Part shown: one piece after another, positions 12,170-23,873 of the stretch
How the letters are laid out: every line of letters starts with the position of its first letter
Numbering within the stretch: the first letter of the stretch is position 1
NCBI RefSeq assembly: GCF_004011695.2
Contig: NC_082410.1
Span: forward strand, 1,860,001 to 1,924,000
Reading direction: 5' to 3'
Length of the DNA: 64,000 nt
DNA from: Ascochyta rabiei
Taxonomy: Eukaryota > Ascomycota > Dothideomycetes > Pleosporales > Didymellaceae
The notes under the pieces: model-generated
What the model saw: the letters and a program-made list of their open reading frames with translations, nothing else
Told to the model about the DNA's origin: nothing
The model's database searches: none
Made by a program: the position numbers and the translations under genes

Positions 12170-14147
12170 TGTGTATTAGCGACGCGTCGTCTGATTAGGG
12201 TTGTAGGTAGATATGCGGGTACGTGAGCCCTGGTCGGCGCGGCGTATCGGCGGACGAGGGGGAGGTGGAGCTGGGACGGGCGGTACAGCGGTGCAGCGGT
12301 GCAGCGGCGGGGGCGAGTGGCAGATGGGCAGCGTGGCAGCGTGGCAGCGTGGCAGTGTGGCAGTGTGGCAGCGTGGCAGTGTGGCAGCGTGGCAGTAGGG
12401 GGGGCTCGTTCAGCAGAATCGCAGCGCTTTTCGCTTTTCGCAGCGTCTGCGAGGGCGCGCGGGAGCTATCTGCAGCGTAGGGGGGCGTGCTTGGCACGGC
12501 GGCGGGTGAGGACTAGGCGCAGGCGAGCGAGCAGGAGGGATGCGCGAGTCGACAGCGCGGGCCACAGTGCAGCGGGGGTGGATGGGTGCTGGGTGCTGGG
12601 TGCTGGCGTGCTGGCGTGCTGGGCGTTGGCCGGGCGGTGATCCAAGGCCCGTCGGTCACGGTAGTGGGAGTTCGCGCTGGATGGAGTGGCGTGGGAGCTG
12701 GCCAGTCGAGCAGAATCCGGCTGCGTGCGGTGGGAGCGGTGGGCGTGGTGGGAGCAGAGTTCAAGACTTCAAGACTTCAAGATTTCAACTGCACAGAAGA
12801 GCGGAGCGAGAGCAGAGGTCCAGTCGACTGCACCGGCACAGGCTGCTCTTTTGGCAACCGCGCATCCAAGTGAGCCTCCTCAAACGGACTTGCGACACGC
12901 TCGCGCCCACGACTCTCGCACGACCAGCCATGCCTTTGCGATGCCCTGATAGGCACCGCGCACGGATCGACCGCGGGTGCCACTCGACTGCCCCGGTGCG
13001 CGCCTGGCCCTCATTCGCAGACCGGCGCGGACGGTAGGCCATAGACGGAAGACGGTGGTTGCCTATTGCCTGCCTGCCCTACCATGTCGTCAGTCTGCCC
13101 GCCGGCACACTGCATACCGCTCTTCCTTCCCCAGCCACCACCAGCGGTATCGATTGTGTCAGCACCAGCACCACCAGCGGTATTGATTGCGTCAGCGCCA
13201 GCACCACCAGCGGTATTGATTGTATCAGCACCAGCACCACCAGCGGTTTTGGTTGTGTCAGCACCACCAGCGGTATCGATTGTGTCAGGACCAGCACCAC
13301 CAGCGGTATTGATTGCGTCAGCGCCAGCACCAGCGGTATCGATTGTGTCAGCACCAGCACCACCAGCGGTATCGATTGTGTCAGCGCCAGCACCAGCACC
13401 AGCACCGGCGCCAGCACCAGCACCAGCCAACACCAGCCAACACCAGCCAACACCACAGCGCCATGCACCTCGACGCTCCACACGCACGCTGCCCACTTGC
13501 GCAAGTCACATCGAACGCGGCAGGGGGTTGCAGGAAGAACAAGTGCCCCATCCACCGCTGTCCTTGCCGCCCTGTGATTCGTCCTCGCCCTCTTTCCTCT
13601 GCAGACCGCTCCAACCTACCCGGCTCCGGCACCCGCACCAAGCCAAACCTGTGGGCTTCTCGTTTGGCCTTCTGGTTCGGCGTTCTGGTTCGGCCTTTGC
13701 CTGCGCCGTCCCTGCCATGGTGCGTCACCACGTGTTTGGACTCCGAGACAACCAGCGTGCCTCTAGCCCTCCCTCTTACTGTGTGCGTCTACGACCGGAC
13801 TTGATCTCGTGTCCGCGCCAGCTGGTACCGCCATCTATTCTAGGCCCTCTCCTTCCCTTCTCACCCCTCCCCTTCTCACGACTCGTCACGACTTGTGAAT
13901 TCCATGACCTGTTCATTTACCTGTGCTTTATTCCACTCTTCATGATTCATGACTCTTCATGACTCTCCATGCTATTCCATGGTGGATTCAGCTCTTTCGT
14001 GACTTGTTCCTCACACTTGGTCAGACTCTGATACCTATTTAGACTTGTTGGACTGTCGTGACTACTCAGACTTCATGACTATTCACTTCATGACTTCAGA
14101 CAGACTAGCTTGGGTATCTTGCAACGCTCCCACCAACACATCACATC
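12170..14147. repeat. 2-kb gene-free gap with several minisatellites (rac upstream)
   Basis: No gene is supported. An 8-bp unit GGCAGYGT is repeated about nine times at 12327-12397. GCTGGGT/GCTGGCGT runs lie at 12582-12625 and CAAGACTT triplets at 12761-12787. A larger array lies at 13125-13440 (separate entry). From about 13880 to 14110 there are many scattered copies of TCATGACT. Long open frames here come from the 30-33-bp unit length, not from coding. Confidence 0.7.
13125..13440. repeat. 30/33-bp minisatellite array
   Basis: About eight to nine copies of a unit with core CACCAGCGGTATYGATTG followed by YGTCAGCRCCAG, ending in CAGCAC and CAACAC runs. Copies vary in length by multiples of three, so frames stay open on both strands and give artificial Pro/Ala/Val/Ile/Ser repeats. 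No family resemblance. Confidence 0.8.
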
Positions 14148-15079
14148 TCAGTAAAACACAAACAACTCATCCCCGGCTTCCTTGTCCTCGCCCAAAAACT
14201 CCTTCCTCAGCAGCAACTTGATCAACGCCTCGTGCAGCTCCTTCATATCGAGAATGCCGCGCTTCTTCTGGTCAATGTACGAAACGTCAATCACCACCCG
14301 CTTGACGTTCTCCGTGGAGAGCGCCTTTTCTTCGAGCAGTGCACACAGCCGATCAGGCGTCCCTACACCATAGTCCACTCTGCAAGTACCGTCAGCGCAA
14401 CCCCCACGCAGCAACTCCATCAACGCACCTATTCTTCTTCAGACTCGCAACCTGGTCCGCGAGCTTCAGGTGCTTCGCGAATAGCTTCTCCACCTTGGCG
14501 TCCTTGATGCCCTGCTTAGGCAGACCCGTCTTGAGCGACCTGCACACGTCGGCCGCCCGAATTCCAGACGCTGTGACGACAATCGTGTGCGGTGCTCCTG
14601 GCGCTTTGTTCGACGTGGGCTTCAGCGCGCCAAATTGCTTCTTCAGGAAAGCTGGGAGATGGTCCAGTTTCCGCGCGTCACTGTAGCCGGTGCTGTCGTA
14701 GATGGTACGTGCTGCCTCGGTTAACATCTGCATGGAATCCAGACCCGTGTCACGCACCAGGGATGAGCTTGTCTTCCAGCTCGACACTGCTCAGCTCTTT
14801 GCCGTACAGTCGTGTTCGAGCATTCACATAGTCCGCCACCAGCTGACCGTCCATGCGCTCAAAAGCGTGATTCACACCCAGCTCTTGATCCAGATCATCC
14901 TCGTCAATGTTCTTTGCTCTGGCCTGTTTCTTCTGCTTCCTCTTCGCCTTCTTCTTCTCTTTCTTGCTGTCGATGCCGCCCTCGAGCTCTGCTTCCGCCT
15001 TCCGCTTCTTCGAGGTGGCTGTGACGTCGAACTCCGCCTCGATCAGGGGCACGCCACCTTCGGCTTCCGAGTCGGACAT
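14148..15079 (-). CDS. cms1: Cms1-type ribosome small-subunit biogenesis protein
   Basis: Predicted nucleolar factor associated with 90S pre-ribosomes. Exons 15079-14758, 14711-14429 and 14379-14148 (introns 46 and 49 nt, phases closing) give 278 aa. The start MSDSEAEGGVPL is followed by an acidic stretch and a Lys-rich basic block (KKEKKKAKRKQKKQARAK), a likely nucleolar signal. The conserved core has TIVVTASGIRAADVCRSLK, then VDYGVGTPDRL and VVIDVSYIDQKKRGILDM. These resemble degenerate DEAD-box helicase motifs, as described for Cms1. It diverges from the CENP-T gene over 216 bp. Confidence 0.85.
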
Positions 15080-15295
15080 GTTGTTGCTTGTGTTTTGCGT
15101 GGAGATTGGGGACAGCGAAACGTGCAACAGGAAAAGTTCCAAAAAGTCCCGTCGCAATCGATAAGAAAGACACGCTAGCACCGCACCCGGCCTAGCTCCG
15201 GCGCGTCAGCCCGTCAAGCGGACGCGCCTGCCCTGTTGTGCTGACGTCCATCAACAAGCCCGCTTTGCTGGTCGCATTCTTACCGCTGCGCAACC

Positions 15296-17011
15296 ATGTC
15301 CGAGTCTGCGCGCAAGAAACAGCGCCGGTCGCCGGTCGCCACACCAGACACCGATGCCCGCGCTGAGCCCACCACTCCCTTCCGCCGCGCAATCAGCGCA
15401 GGCCCCGCACCAGGAAGCCGCAAGACGCCCACTTTTCGAACGCCAGGAACCGCTGCACGCACACCACGGGGAGGGCCAGCCACACGACCCATCTCGGCAC
15501 GCAGAGCAGCGCCAACCACGCCCCACGCGATCAGAGCATTGCGAGAGCGCGCCAACGCTGCGCGCACACCTGGAAACAACCGGCGCAGGAGTGGCAGGGT
15601 ACAGCGAGAAACGCCCCGGGATCTCCTGCGCAACCTCAGCAGAGGTGTGTTGGCCGCGAGTTCTGCATGGGGAGATCGCTGATTTATTGGACAGCCCTTG
15701 CGCGCGACAGCCGTCCAGTCGAACCGGAGCCCCAGACACTTCCACGCCGAAGCAGACACTCCGCTCTCGACCTCCCAGATGTCGCAGACAGTCCTGACAT
15801 GGCAGCGCCACGCCTCAGCATGCCGCTGGAGGACATGTACGACGACGACAGCTTCCACGAGCGACCGCCGCGACAATCTCTTCTGCCCGAGCTCCCCGAT
15901 GATGTAGACGGAGGCACAGTTCAGTCGCTCGAATTTGGACGGCGAGCGCTGAGCGAAGACCCCAGATATGCCAGGAGAGTCAGCGAGAGATTTGCCGACT
16001 TCAGTGAGCTTGGGGCTGTGGATGAGGAGTTTGACATGGACGGGACCTTGATCAACCGGCGCCGCACAGGAGTCTTTGATCCTTTGCTCGACCAAACCAT
16101 TGTAGAGGAAGACGAGGATACAGTGGAAGCCCTGACTGGGCGGAGGGACGGGCCGTCCAGCGATGCAGATCTGGGCGTGTTTGGTGAAGCCGACGACGAC
16201 ACGGAGGAGCCTACGTTCAGATTCCACATCCCGGAGCGGATACGTGCGCCGATTGAGGAGCAAATCGAAGACGAAGACGAGCCAGACGAGACTGTTGTGT
16301 TGGCAGACGTCTCCGAGCGAGACGAGTCCGAAGTGGAAGAGGAAGTGCCGGCTCTCGACGAAGAAGAAACGGCAGCATTGAACGTGGACGAGCCTACGGA
16401 CGCATTCGGCATGACAGGGTGGGAATCAGATCCTGGCGTAGACGACGATCTTGAGCTCGCCGCGTATCGCGAGGAAGAGTCCGCCTTGGACCGCAGTCTG
16501 CAAGCGCCTGAAGCACTGGCAGCAGTCCAGAAACGAATGGGCGGGCGGCGGAAAGAGCTCAAGCTGTCACGGGCCGGCCTGGACTATCCGTCGTTCCCAG
16601 CTGCGTCAGTCAAGCAGGTGGCACTCGGCTTTATGAAATCACAAGGCAGCAAAGCACAACTCAGCAAGGACACACTCGCCGCTCTCGTACAGACAACAGA
16701 CGACTTCTTCGAGCAAATCGGCATAGACCTAGCTGCCTACGCACAACACGCCGGCCGCAGAGTCATCGAAGCGAGTGACGTCCTGGCTCTCATGCGACGG
16801 TGTGTTACATTTCTACTGTACATGTACCTACAGGGCCTACGCTGACCCCCACAGAACCCGCAAGACGTCGAGCAGCACGACGTCGTTCTCGCTTGCGCAG
16901 AAGATGCTGCCGCGAGAACTGCTGCAGCAGCTGAGGATGGAGCCGCAGCCTCAACTCAAGGGCCAGAAGCGCAAACGCTTGGCTGCTATACAGGAGGAGG
17001 ATGACGGGTGA
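15296..17011 (+). CDS. cnn1: CENP-T/Cnn1-like kinetochore histone-fold protein
   Basis: Inner-kinetochore subunit that pairs with CENP-W on DNA and recruits the Ndc80 complex. Exons 15296-15644, 15695-16799 and 16855-17011 give 536 aa. The N-terminus is basic, rich in TP and RTPR motifs (candidate CDK sites used to dock Ndc80). The middle (about 200-400) is strongly acidic. The C-terminal histone fold spans roughly 425-520: LDYPSFPAASVKQVALGFM, then LAALVQTTDDFFEQIGIDLA, RRVIEASDVLALMRR and a final helix after intron 2. Length and architecture fit fungal CENP-T. Intron 2 splits the histone fold exactly after the DVLALM helix. It ends 21 bp from the convergent shy1 stop. Confidence 0.85.
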
Positions 17012-17032
17012 ATCAGGGGAGGCATTGTGAAG

Positions 17033-18132
17033 TTAAGACCACTCCGAGCTGTGGCGCACCCGCCGTTGTGTGCCGGAGAGCGGCTTCTTGACCACCATCC
17101 AGAACATGATGGAGGTGGCAAAGCTCAGTGCGTACCTGCGGGGCGTTAGAAGAGATGCTCGAAGGAAGAGGTGCAAGCGCATACCATGTGAAGATGTACT
17201 GTGTGTGGTTGTTCCTCAAGTTGACTGTGGGCGCCCGCCCAATGGGCACTCCTTTGGGCTCGCGCTCATAATTGGTGAGCAAATCCGGCGCTGTGTTTTG
17301 TCAGATAGCCAATCTCCAATTCAACCACTTCGAAACACTCACTCATCGTCTCCTCAATCCACACCTTCTGGCTCCCACTCCACTCAGCCATCTCGTCGAC
17401 GCTGGGGAAGAACCACTTGCCCGCCTCAGGTTCGTTCTTGGGCGTAAACAGATTCCCCTTTGGCGGGATCCTCAGCAGTCCCTCGACGACCACCTCACCC
17501 TCGGGCAGCGCGCCATTACTCTTCCTAAACCACTGCTTCGCCGCGTCCTTCCTGATCCACCCGCGGCAACACAGCACTTTGTGCTTGTTCCCCCGCTCAT
17601 CTGTGCGCTCCAGCGGCGTGACGACCGTATAGCCATCCTCGCCGTCCAGCATGCGCGGCCCAATCAGCATTTCCTGATCATGCCGCAACACGCCCTTGGC
17701 GTACACCCGCCTGTAGTCGAAGCTCTCCACCGCACTCTCGTCGATCCGCAGCGGCAGCTCCAGCGGCGGGAACGTCAAGCGGTCTTCGAACCGCGCCACC
17801 AGCTCCGTCTTCCATCCCAGCCGCTGCACCTGCCAGCAGCCCAGCACAAACGCCGTGATGGGGATGATGGCCAGGATAATCAGTCCGGGTCCGTGCTGCT
17901 TGCCCACGCGCGCCATCTTGGCCGGCCGGTCGAGGATCGAGACGAAGTTCGGGTCCAGCCCGTCCGGCCCGTGTGCGTAGCGGCGCTGGGCGAAGAAGAC
18001 GACGTTGGGTGGTGAGCGGCGGGCGCGCAGGCATTGCGGACGGGGTGGGGCGCGGCATGTGCGGGCGGAGGCAGGAGACGTCTGTGTCGAGTACTGCCTG
18101 AAGAGGCGCAGGAGCGGGTTGGGTCTCGACAT
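17033..18132 (-). CDS. shy1: Shy1/SURF1 cytochrome c oxidase assembly protein
   Basis: Inner-mitochondrial-membrane chaperone for Cox1 haem insertion. Exons 18132-17343, 17290-17185 and 17135-17033 (introns 52 and 49 nt) give 332 aa. The N-terminus is Arg/Ser-rich and lacks acids for about 50 residues, as for a mitochondrial presequence. The first membrane helix is about 82-101 (GLIILAIIPITAFVLGCWQV) and the second lies at the C-terminus (YALSFATSIMFWMVV). The SURF1 signatures are present: PLRIDE, FDYRRVYAKG, GPRMLDGEDGYTVVTPL, GWIRKD, PIGR, and NNHTQYIFTWY, the last spanning intron 2. It diverges from the Vma22-like gene over 189 bp. Confidence 0.93.
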
Positions 18133-18321
18133 GGCTTGTGGCGTTGGTTGCGCAGATGCGCGCGTGTCGGGCGAGTGGGCGAGGGTACAGCTCTCGACAT
18201 GGCACGGTCGCGGTGCAGCGGTGCAGCTAGTGGCGAAAGAGGCATGGCGGCATCGACTTCCCCCATCGTCTACCTACGCGGGCCTTGAGCCGGCAAACAA
18301 CAAGTCGTCACGTGCCTCGAC

Positions 18322-19090
18322 ATGACTGAAGCTCACGTCCCACTTCCAGCGGTGCCTGCGGTCCCCAATGGGGCACACCCGTCTGGCGTGGACAAAGATG
18401 CGCTCCTCACCCGTCTCGATACGCTGCTGGAGCAGTACCTACACACGCTAGACGAGTACGAGAAGCTCACGCAGCAGCTCTCCCAACAGCTATCATCTGT
18501 GAGGCGTCCCAGCAAAACCAACCACCCCATTTCCATTGTCTGATGGCAACAACAGGCCTTCTTCTCCCTCACCCAAGCCAACTTCCACAACCGATCCGGC
18601 GTGCACTATGGCCAGGACCGATATGACGAACGCGTGCAGGCGACGCGGAGGATGTACGTGATCAGTTCCGTCGATAGAAAGCAGTCGATCTAACAACACC
18701 AGCGTGATATCCGAGGACGAAGAGCACAATCCACATTTCTCCACCACCTCAACTCCAACCCCAGGATCCTCCTCCGCAGAACCCAGCACCCGGCCACCTC
18801 CCACCGCTACCCAGGAACCCACGGAAGATGAACCCAAGTCGATCCCTGATCCTGATCCTACCACCGGCTCCACAGAAGAGGAATCAAACACCCCCTCGGG
18901 CTCTACGCTCCCGGATCCGCTCCGTATGTTCGGCATCCTGGTCCCGCCTGCGCTGCGCGCCGCACAGGCTTCGTTCCGCGGCGCTGTCGAGGGGCCCGTG
19001 GTGCGGTTGGTGGGCGTGGCGGGGGAGTTGAGGGGGTTAGAGCGAGAGATTGGGAGGGTGCGCAAGAGCCTACGAAAAAGCCAGATTTGA
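18322..19090 (+). CDS. Vma22/CCDC115-like V-ATPase assembly factor
   Basis: Predicted ER-associated helper for assembly of the vacuolar proton pump. Exons 18322-18498, 18556-18653 and 18703-19090 give 220 aa. The conserved part is a coiled coil at about 23-90 (LLTRLDTLLEQYLHTLDEYEKL, shown only as its core LEQYLHTLDEYEKL) followed by AFFSLTQANFHNRSGVHYG and YDERVQATRR. A Pro/Ser/Thr/Glu-rich linker follows. The C-terminal LRMFGILVPPALRAAQASF helix region is the other family block. The family is small and fast-evolving, so the name rests on pattern only. Confidence 0.65.
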
Positions 19091-20165
19091 ATCAAACGCA
19101 AGACCCAAACCTCAACATGCAGAGTCTGGGCTAGTAGGCTTGAGAGAGATGGTGTATGTGACTTTCCCATACCAAGCCGAAGTTACGGATTCAGTCATGC
19201 ATCTGTATGGATACTCCATGGAGGTAGCATCAAATCACCCCATCCGTCTCCACCTCCACAAACCCAGCCATCACAAACACACTGTGCTGCGGGATATACC
19301 AAAATGGCGAGAATCTTCTTGAACGTATACGTGCCGATCAGTCGAACGATACGTCGGTGCTGCAAACGTTACAAGCACTCCCCTTCCGTAACAGCAGTCT
19401 CTTTGGCCAACCATTTATTGCATCGAACAGTTCTGCATGCAAGTCTGATACGTCGGCAGCGAAAACTCTGTACGACGACCGATGCACCACGACCCCAAAC
19501 CTTCTCCTCCTCGAGAGGCATCAACGACGCTTCGTCCGGTGAGCATTCGACATGTTGACCGCGGCCAGACCAATCTAGCGCTTCCCATCTATCCAAAATT
19601 AGTCCACGAGCATTTTAGATGGATCGACCGTTCACTGGTGAAGATTCGACTTTGTGCGAATCGATTCGCAGGGACAAGGTATCGAAGTTCAGGCGCTGTA
19701 GAAACACACCATAAACCCGCAGAGCTACATTGCGTTTGACTTCGGTTGCAGACGTCTGAGGCGACATGATCTCTGACTCGACGAATGCGATTGTATAGTT
19801 GGTCAAGGCCTGTATCACTGACTCGAGCAAAGCAACAGGATAAACTGTGTATTGGTGGCTCAGGCGGTGCAGATGTTGAGAGACGGTTTTCTGGACCTTG
19901 TTCTCGAGGATGCCAGATTTGTCAGATACTGTTGGTTGTTCGAAGGTGTCGGTTGCGGTCTGTCACTCTCTTGATGCAGCATCACTCCCCAACTGGGAAG
20001 GCAGTATTGATGGAATTTCAGCTTCCAAACTTTCGCATTACTTTGTGAGACCTGAAGTACATGTCACGGCAATGTTGCGGTCTATTCCACATGGCTGACA
20101 GTCTGATGTTCGGCATTCATGGTACGCTTGATCGACGCGCGTGTCTGACGGAAACCCACATGCGA
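19091..20165. other. Intergenic, convergent 3' ends
   Basis: About 1.07 kb between two 3' ends. Short frames on both strands have no recognisable domain and no clear splice partners. I see no gene, repeat or RNA here. Confidence 0.5.
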
Positions 20166-21492
20166 CTATTTAGCATACATTGAATCCACATACGGCTTCA
20201 GCGCGCATAGCCCAAATTCAACAGCCTCCTCGGTCCTGATAGTCCTGCTGCCCTGACCGGGCACAAGATTGACCCAAGAATCGAAGAGTGTATGTGCGCT
20301 TCCTTTGCCCAATCCTTTCTCTGCCAGAACAGGGTCGTTTGCGACTGCCGGCTCTATCCCTGCAACACCGCCAAACACAAGCAAAAGGTGATTGAATTTC
20401 TCCGGCGCCTGCACCGAAGGGTTCGATGTGGTCGATGGGATGATATCGCGTACGTTGACACCTCGTTCGGATGTGCCCACGGTGAAGTCGTAGCCGTCAG
20501 GGAACTCGCATTCGGAAAACACGGTGCTGAGGGAGGAGGCCTTGCGTACAGAGTAGCCCCAGTAGTAGCCTGCCTCTTCGCGTGGAAGTGAGGACGCGCA
20601 TGCTGTAGCCTCCAGACTTTCGCACTCGGATTGCGAGAGGTGCGGCCAGTTCTTGGGAGGGTCTGAGTTGGCAAATCGTACTGTCGTGCGCATCGCGGGC
20701 TCGATGGGGGCTCCCGGTGGTACAGGCACAATCACTGGAGAAGGAAGCCCGCACTTCACGTACACATGTTGCTCCTCCTCTTTCTGGCTCTTCTTGCCCT
20801 TCAACCCTCGATTTGCTGGTGGTGCATCTGCAGGGCCGACAACAACGCCCTCTCGAAATTGACACCACTCGTGCGGTCGCAAATGATGCGGCATGTCCAT
20901 ACTGGGTAGTGTACCTGTCCATTCCAGATTCTTGTGCTTCTGAAAGATGCTCAAACTGGGGTCATCGTGGCTGTACCTTAGATGCGGCGGACACTCGGCG
21001 AATGAAAGAACGTGATACAAAAATTGGTCTGGGTTTTGCCATGGCTCATCTTCCTCCAAGATAGAGTCAAGAATTTCTTGCTTCGACTTGGATTTCTTGC
21101 CACGCGTATACCGGTCAGATACCACATTGGGTGTGAGTCCAGACGGGTTGTCGTCAAAGACGACAATCTCGTCAACACAAAAAACTGCTGCAGCTCGCGC
21201 GATACGGCCTACTTGCATCGTCTTGTGATCTGGCTTTTTGGCATTGAGAAGCCAGCTTCCTGGCAGTGCAATGCTGACAGTCCAATTCCTGGCTGTGGTG
21301 GGCTTGAAGAGCGCTGTGGGGCGCGATGTATCAATGTCTTCCGCATCCTGAGGCTCTGTCCTGCTCTTCTTGTTGGAACTATCTTGTTGATCGGTTTGGT
21401 GTATTACTACAGATGCATGCTTGCGCTTCTGGAACTATGTCAGCAGGCGTGAGTTCTATGTGAAGAAAGATTTGTACCTTGTTGTCGACCAT
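20166..21492 (-). CDS. SPOUT1/C9orf114-like RNA methyltransferase
   Basis: Putative SAM-dependent RNA methyltransferase with the SPOUT (trefoil-knot) fold. Exon 1 is only five codons (21492-21478), then intron 21477-21429 (49 nt) and exon 2 21428-20166, giving 425 aa. A basic start (MVDNKKRKHAS) probably serves as a nuclear signal. Family blocks: WTVSIALPGSWLL, then VGRIARAAAVFCVDEIVVFDD, CPPHLRYSHDD, and LRPHEWCQFREGVVVG. The C-terminus contains HLLLVFGGVAG and RTIRTEEAVEFGLCALKPY, equivalent to the knot and SAM-binding loops. Three Lys/Glu-rich low-complexity inserts (KKSKSKQE, KGKKSQKEEE) lengthen it. Target RNA is unknown. Confidence 0.8.
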
Positions 21493-22526
21493 CTTAGCTC
21501 TGACTGTAACCACAATCGCAGAGAATTGTGTTTCGATAGATTGACCTAGATGTCACAGCCACAATGAGCGCCGCAATTGATATCTGACACGTGAACGCGT
21601 GAAAAAGGTTGGTCGAAAATTTACGGATGGGTATTTTTGGTCACCCCAGCTCGGTCCTGCATTAGCGCGCAAATGTGGGGCGCAGATCTCGACCACTAGC
21701 TACCGTAAGGCGACCACCATGGCGCCTTGAAGTAGGCAGACACCCCTCTGTTGCTGCCGTCGCTCTCTGCTTCCTTTACGTCACTCAACAATTGCAAACT
21801 CAATCCGAGGATCACGTATATAGCCCAACATGGTGTCAGAAACGTTGGTTTGCCCCTTTCGCAAGTGTAGATAGCTGCTTACACGGCCTAGCAAAACTTC
21901 CTTCGGCGATACGCTGTACATGTTCTTCGCCCTCTACCTTACTACCCTCTTCTCCCTTGACACGTGGGCTGCCGCTCGCAATTCGCCGTACCGTGCACCG
22001 GGCAACAATTCGTTCCATCGACCTGCACACACGCCACCAGCACCAGACAGCTTCCAAGGAGGCATGCACGGTCGTGGTAATGCTGGGGCTGGGAGTGGAA
22101 GCGGCGGAAACGGAGGAAACGTTGGACGAGTGCCGCAGGCGCGTGATTCAAGACCACCCATGAAGCTGTGGGGAACGGCCGCGTGTGGTGCTTGCATGAC
22201 ATAGAAGACATCAAGATGGGATGTATCGGGGAGAGTAGCGACCAGTGTTCACAGCGGCGTATAAGTTCTACACGAGTATACAAGTTCATCAGTTTGGCTG
22301 CGTCACCTTACTAGACGTATCGTTGTTGTTGTAACGTTGCATAGCCACAACAATATTGTTTTACATGCCTTTCACAGTTCTTAGCACTTTCACTGGCCCA
22401 TTTAAAAGTTCCTGGCCTATTCGTAGTGGAAATACCCGTACACAAACAAAACACGACCTTTACTGCTCCACCCACATCATAAACCCACCGCTCGCCGAAC
22501 GCTCACATCAACTACCGCCGCCCAAC
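21493..22526. other. Intergenic between divergent SPOUT1-like and F-box-like genes
   Basis: About 1.03 kb with both promoters. Frames of up to 160 codons exist around 21675-22163 but show no domain, no signal peptide and no consistent splice pattern. Nothing supported. Confidence 0.45.
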
Positions 22527-23873
22527 ATGTCCGATCTCCGACAGTCCCTTGGCGTCTTTGAACCAGCTACCGAGGACATCACAAGCCAGGCAACTCGGTG
22601 CGCCGAACAGCCTACTACCGAGCCTGTCACACCAACAAATCCACCTCCACCCTTGTCTGCTGCACGCCGAGCAGAGCTAGATGCCCTTACACTAGCGGAC
22701 TACAACAACATGACGATACCCGAACTCCATGCTGAAATGCAGCAGCGTAACATTCGATTTCATAAGTTCCACCGCAAAACCTATTGTGTTTCTCAGCTAC
22801 AATACTCAGATCGTGTTGACCGAGATGTCTATCAGAAATGGAAGACTCGCACAACGTGGGAGCTAACGCCTGATGATGAGATCAAGCTACCACTCGAACT
22901 ACTGCCTGGACCGAACATGCCTTGGTACAAGGTCGATCGGATCCTCAAGCTACTCAGCTCCCGGCAAGACCTTGTGTTTGCCAGCTCTTTCCACGAAGAC
23001 ATTACACGCAAATCCTTCCTGCATTTGCCCCTCGAGATCCGACAAATGGTGTATGCTTTTGCTCTTGACATGAGTCCCATGCTTCAGGTGAAATGCTCCT
23101 ATGCAGAAGACCAAGATCGCTTTGCACCCATCAATGCTAGTGGCCAAAGCACTTCCTTCTTTCAAACAATCTATACACTCCAAACACTGGCTGCGATGAG
23201 CAAGGCAATGCGTTGGGATGTGCGGAGCTTCTTCTATGGCTCGTTAGAGATATGTTTGTTGAACGATGATGCAGGAGCCGCCGGCCACTTTGGAATTTCG
23301 CAAAAGTTTCTTCTTAAGCTTGGTCCTGAGGGCGTGGCCTCACTACCACGACTCAAAATCATTCTCTCGAAGCAGCCGCTCAATGAGGATACTAGCCATG
23401 CTCGAGTGGCTTTTCAAGCCTTCCTTCGATCTCTTTCGATGTGCCACAGCCTTCGGTTGTTGCACTTGGACCTAACAGTCTCACACATCTTTTGGTCGAA
23501 TATTGAGGCCCTGAAGGCTTCTTTTCTGTGGGGAGAGGCTCTGAAGAGCTCAGGCTTGGAAGAACTTGCTGAAGCGATTGCCTCACTACCTAACCTCGAC
23601 ACTGTTCACGTACGACTGCTACCACAAGTACATACATCAAAGGACAACGACTTCTTAATCTTTGCTTTCAGCGGCATACGACAGTTTATTCTATGGACCG
23701 AGATTACAAATCGTCTTATCACTAACAATGTTAGCATTGTTCGACAGGGGACTGACAGTCGTGGCCTTAGTGGTATTACAGTTGATGTCCAATATCAACA
23801 TATTAGCGTGTACAAAAATGAAGACCGGATCATGAACTTCAGGCATTGGAAGATTGAAAGATCAGGGCGCTAA
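22527..23873 (+). CDS. F-box-like (LPxEIR) protein with SAP-like N-terminal helix pair
   Basis: Single-exon gene, 448 aa, of the very large ascomycete group defined by a short motif, here FLHLPLEIRQMVYAFAL at about residue 170-186. These are usually annotated F-box-like or 2EXR, and an SCF substrate-adapter role is assumed but unproven. I chose the ATG at 22527 (context CCCAACATGTCC) over upstream in-frame starts, because MSDLRQSLG begins the first protein-like sequence. Residues about 55-90 (YNNMTIPELHAEMQQRNIRF) resemble a helix-extended-helix SAP/HeH unit, normally DNA- or RNA-binding. The C-terminal 250 residues show repeated Leu patterns (RLLHLDLTVSHI, LPNLDTVHVRLL) as in LRR-like F-box tails. 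Confidence 0.7.
   Translation: MSDLRQSLGVFEPATEDITSQATRCAEQPTTEPVTPTNPPPPLSAARRAELDALTLADYNNMTIPELHAEMQQRNIRFHKFHRKTYCVSQLQYSDRVDRDVYQKWKTRTTWELTPDDEIKLPLELLPGPNMPWYKVDRILKLLSSRQDLVFASSFHEDITRKSFLHLPLEIRQMVYAFALDMSPMLQVKCSYAEDQDRFAPINASGQSTSFFQTIYTLQTLAAMSKAMRWDVRSFFYGSLEICLLNDDAGAAGHFGISQKFLLKLGPEGVASLPRLKIILSKQPLNEDTSHARVAFQAFLRSLSMCHSLRLLHLDLTVSHIFWSNIEALKASFLWGEALKSSGLEELAEAIASLPNLDTVHVRLLPQVHTSKDNDFLIFAFSGIRQFILWTEITNRLITNNVSIVRQGTDSRGLSGITVDVQYQHISVYKNEDRIMNFRHWKIERSGR

Noticed and set aside
13066..13962. Long plus-strand frame rich in PPAVSIVSAPAPP-type repeats
   Set aside because: Entirely explained by the 30/33-bp minisatellite; the opposite strand is equally open and neither shows a family or start context.
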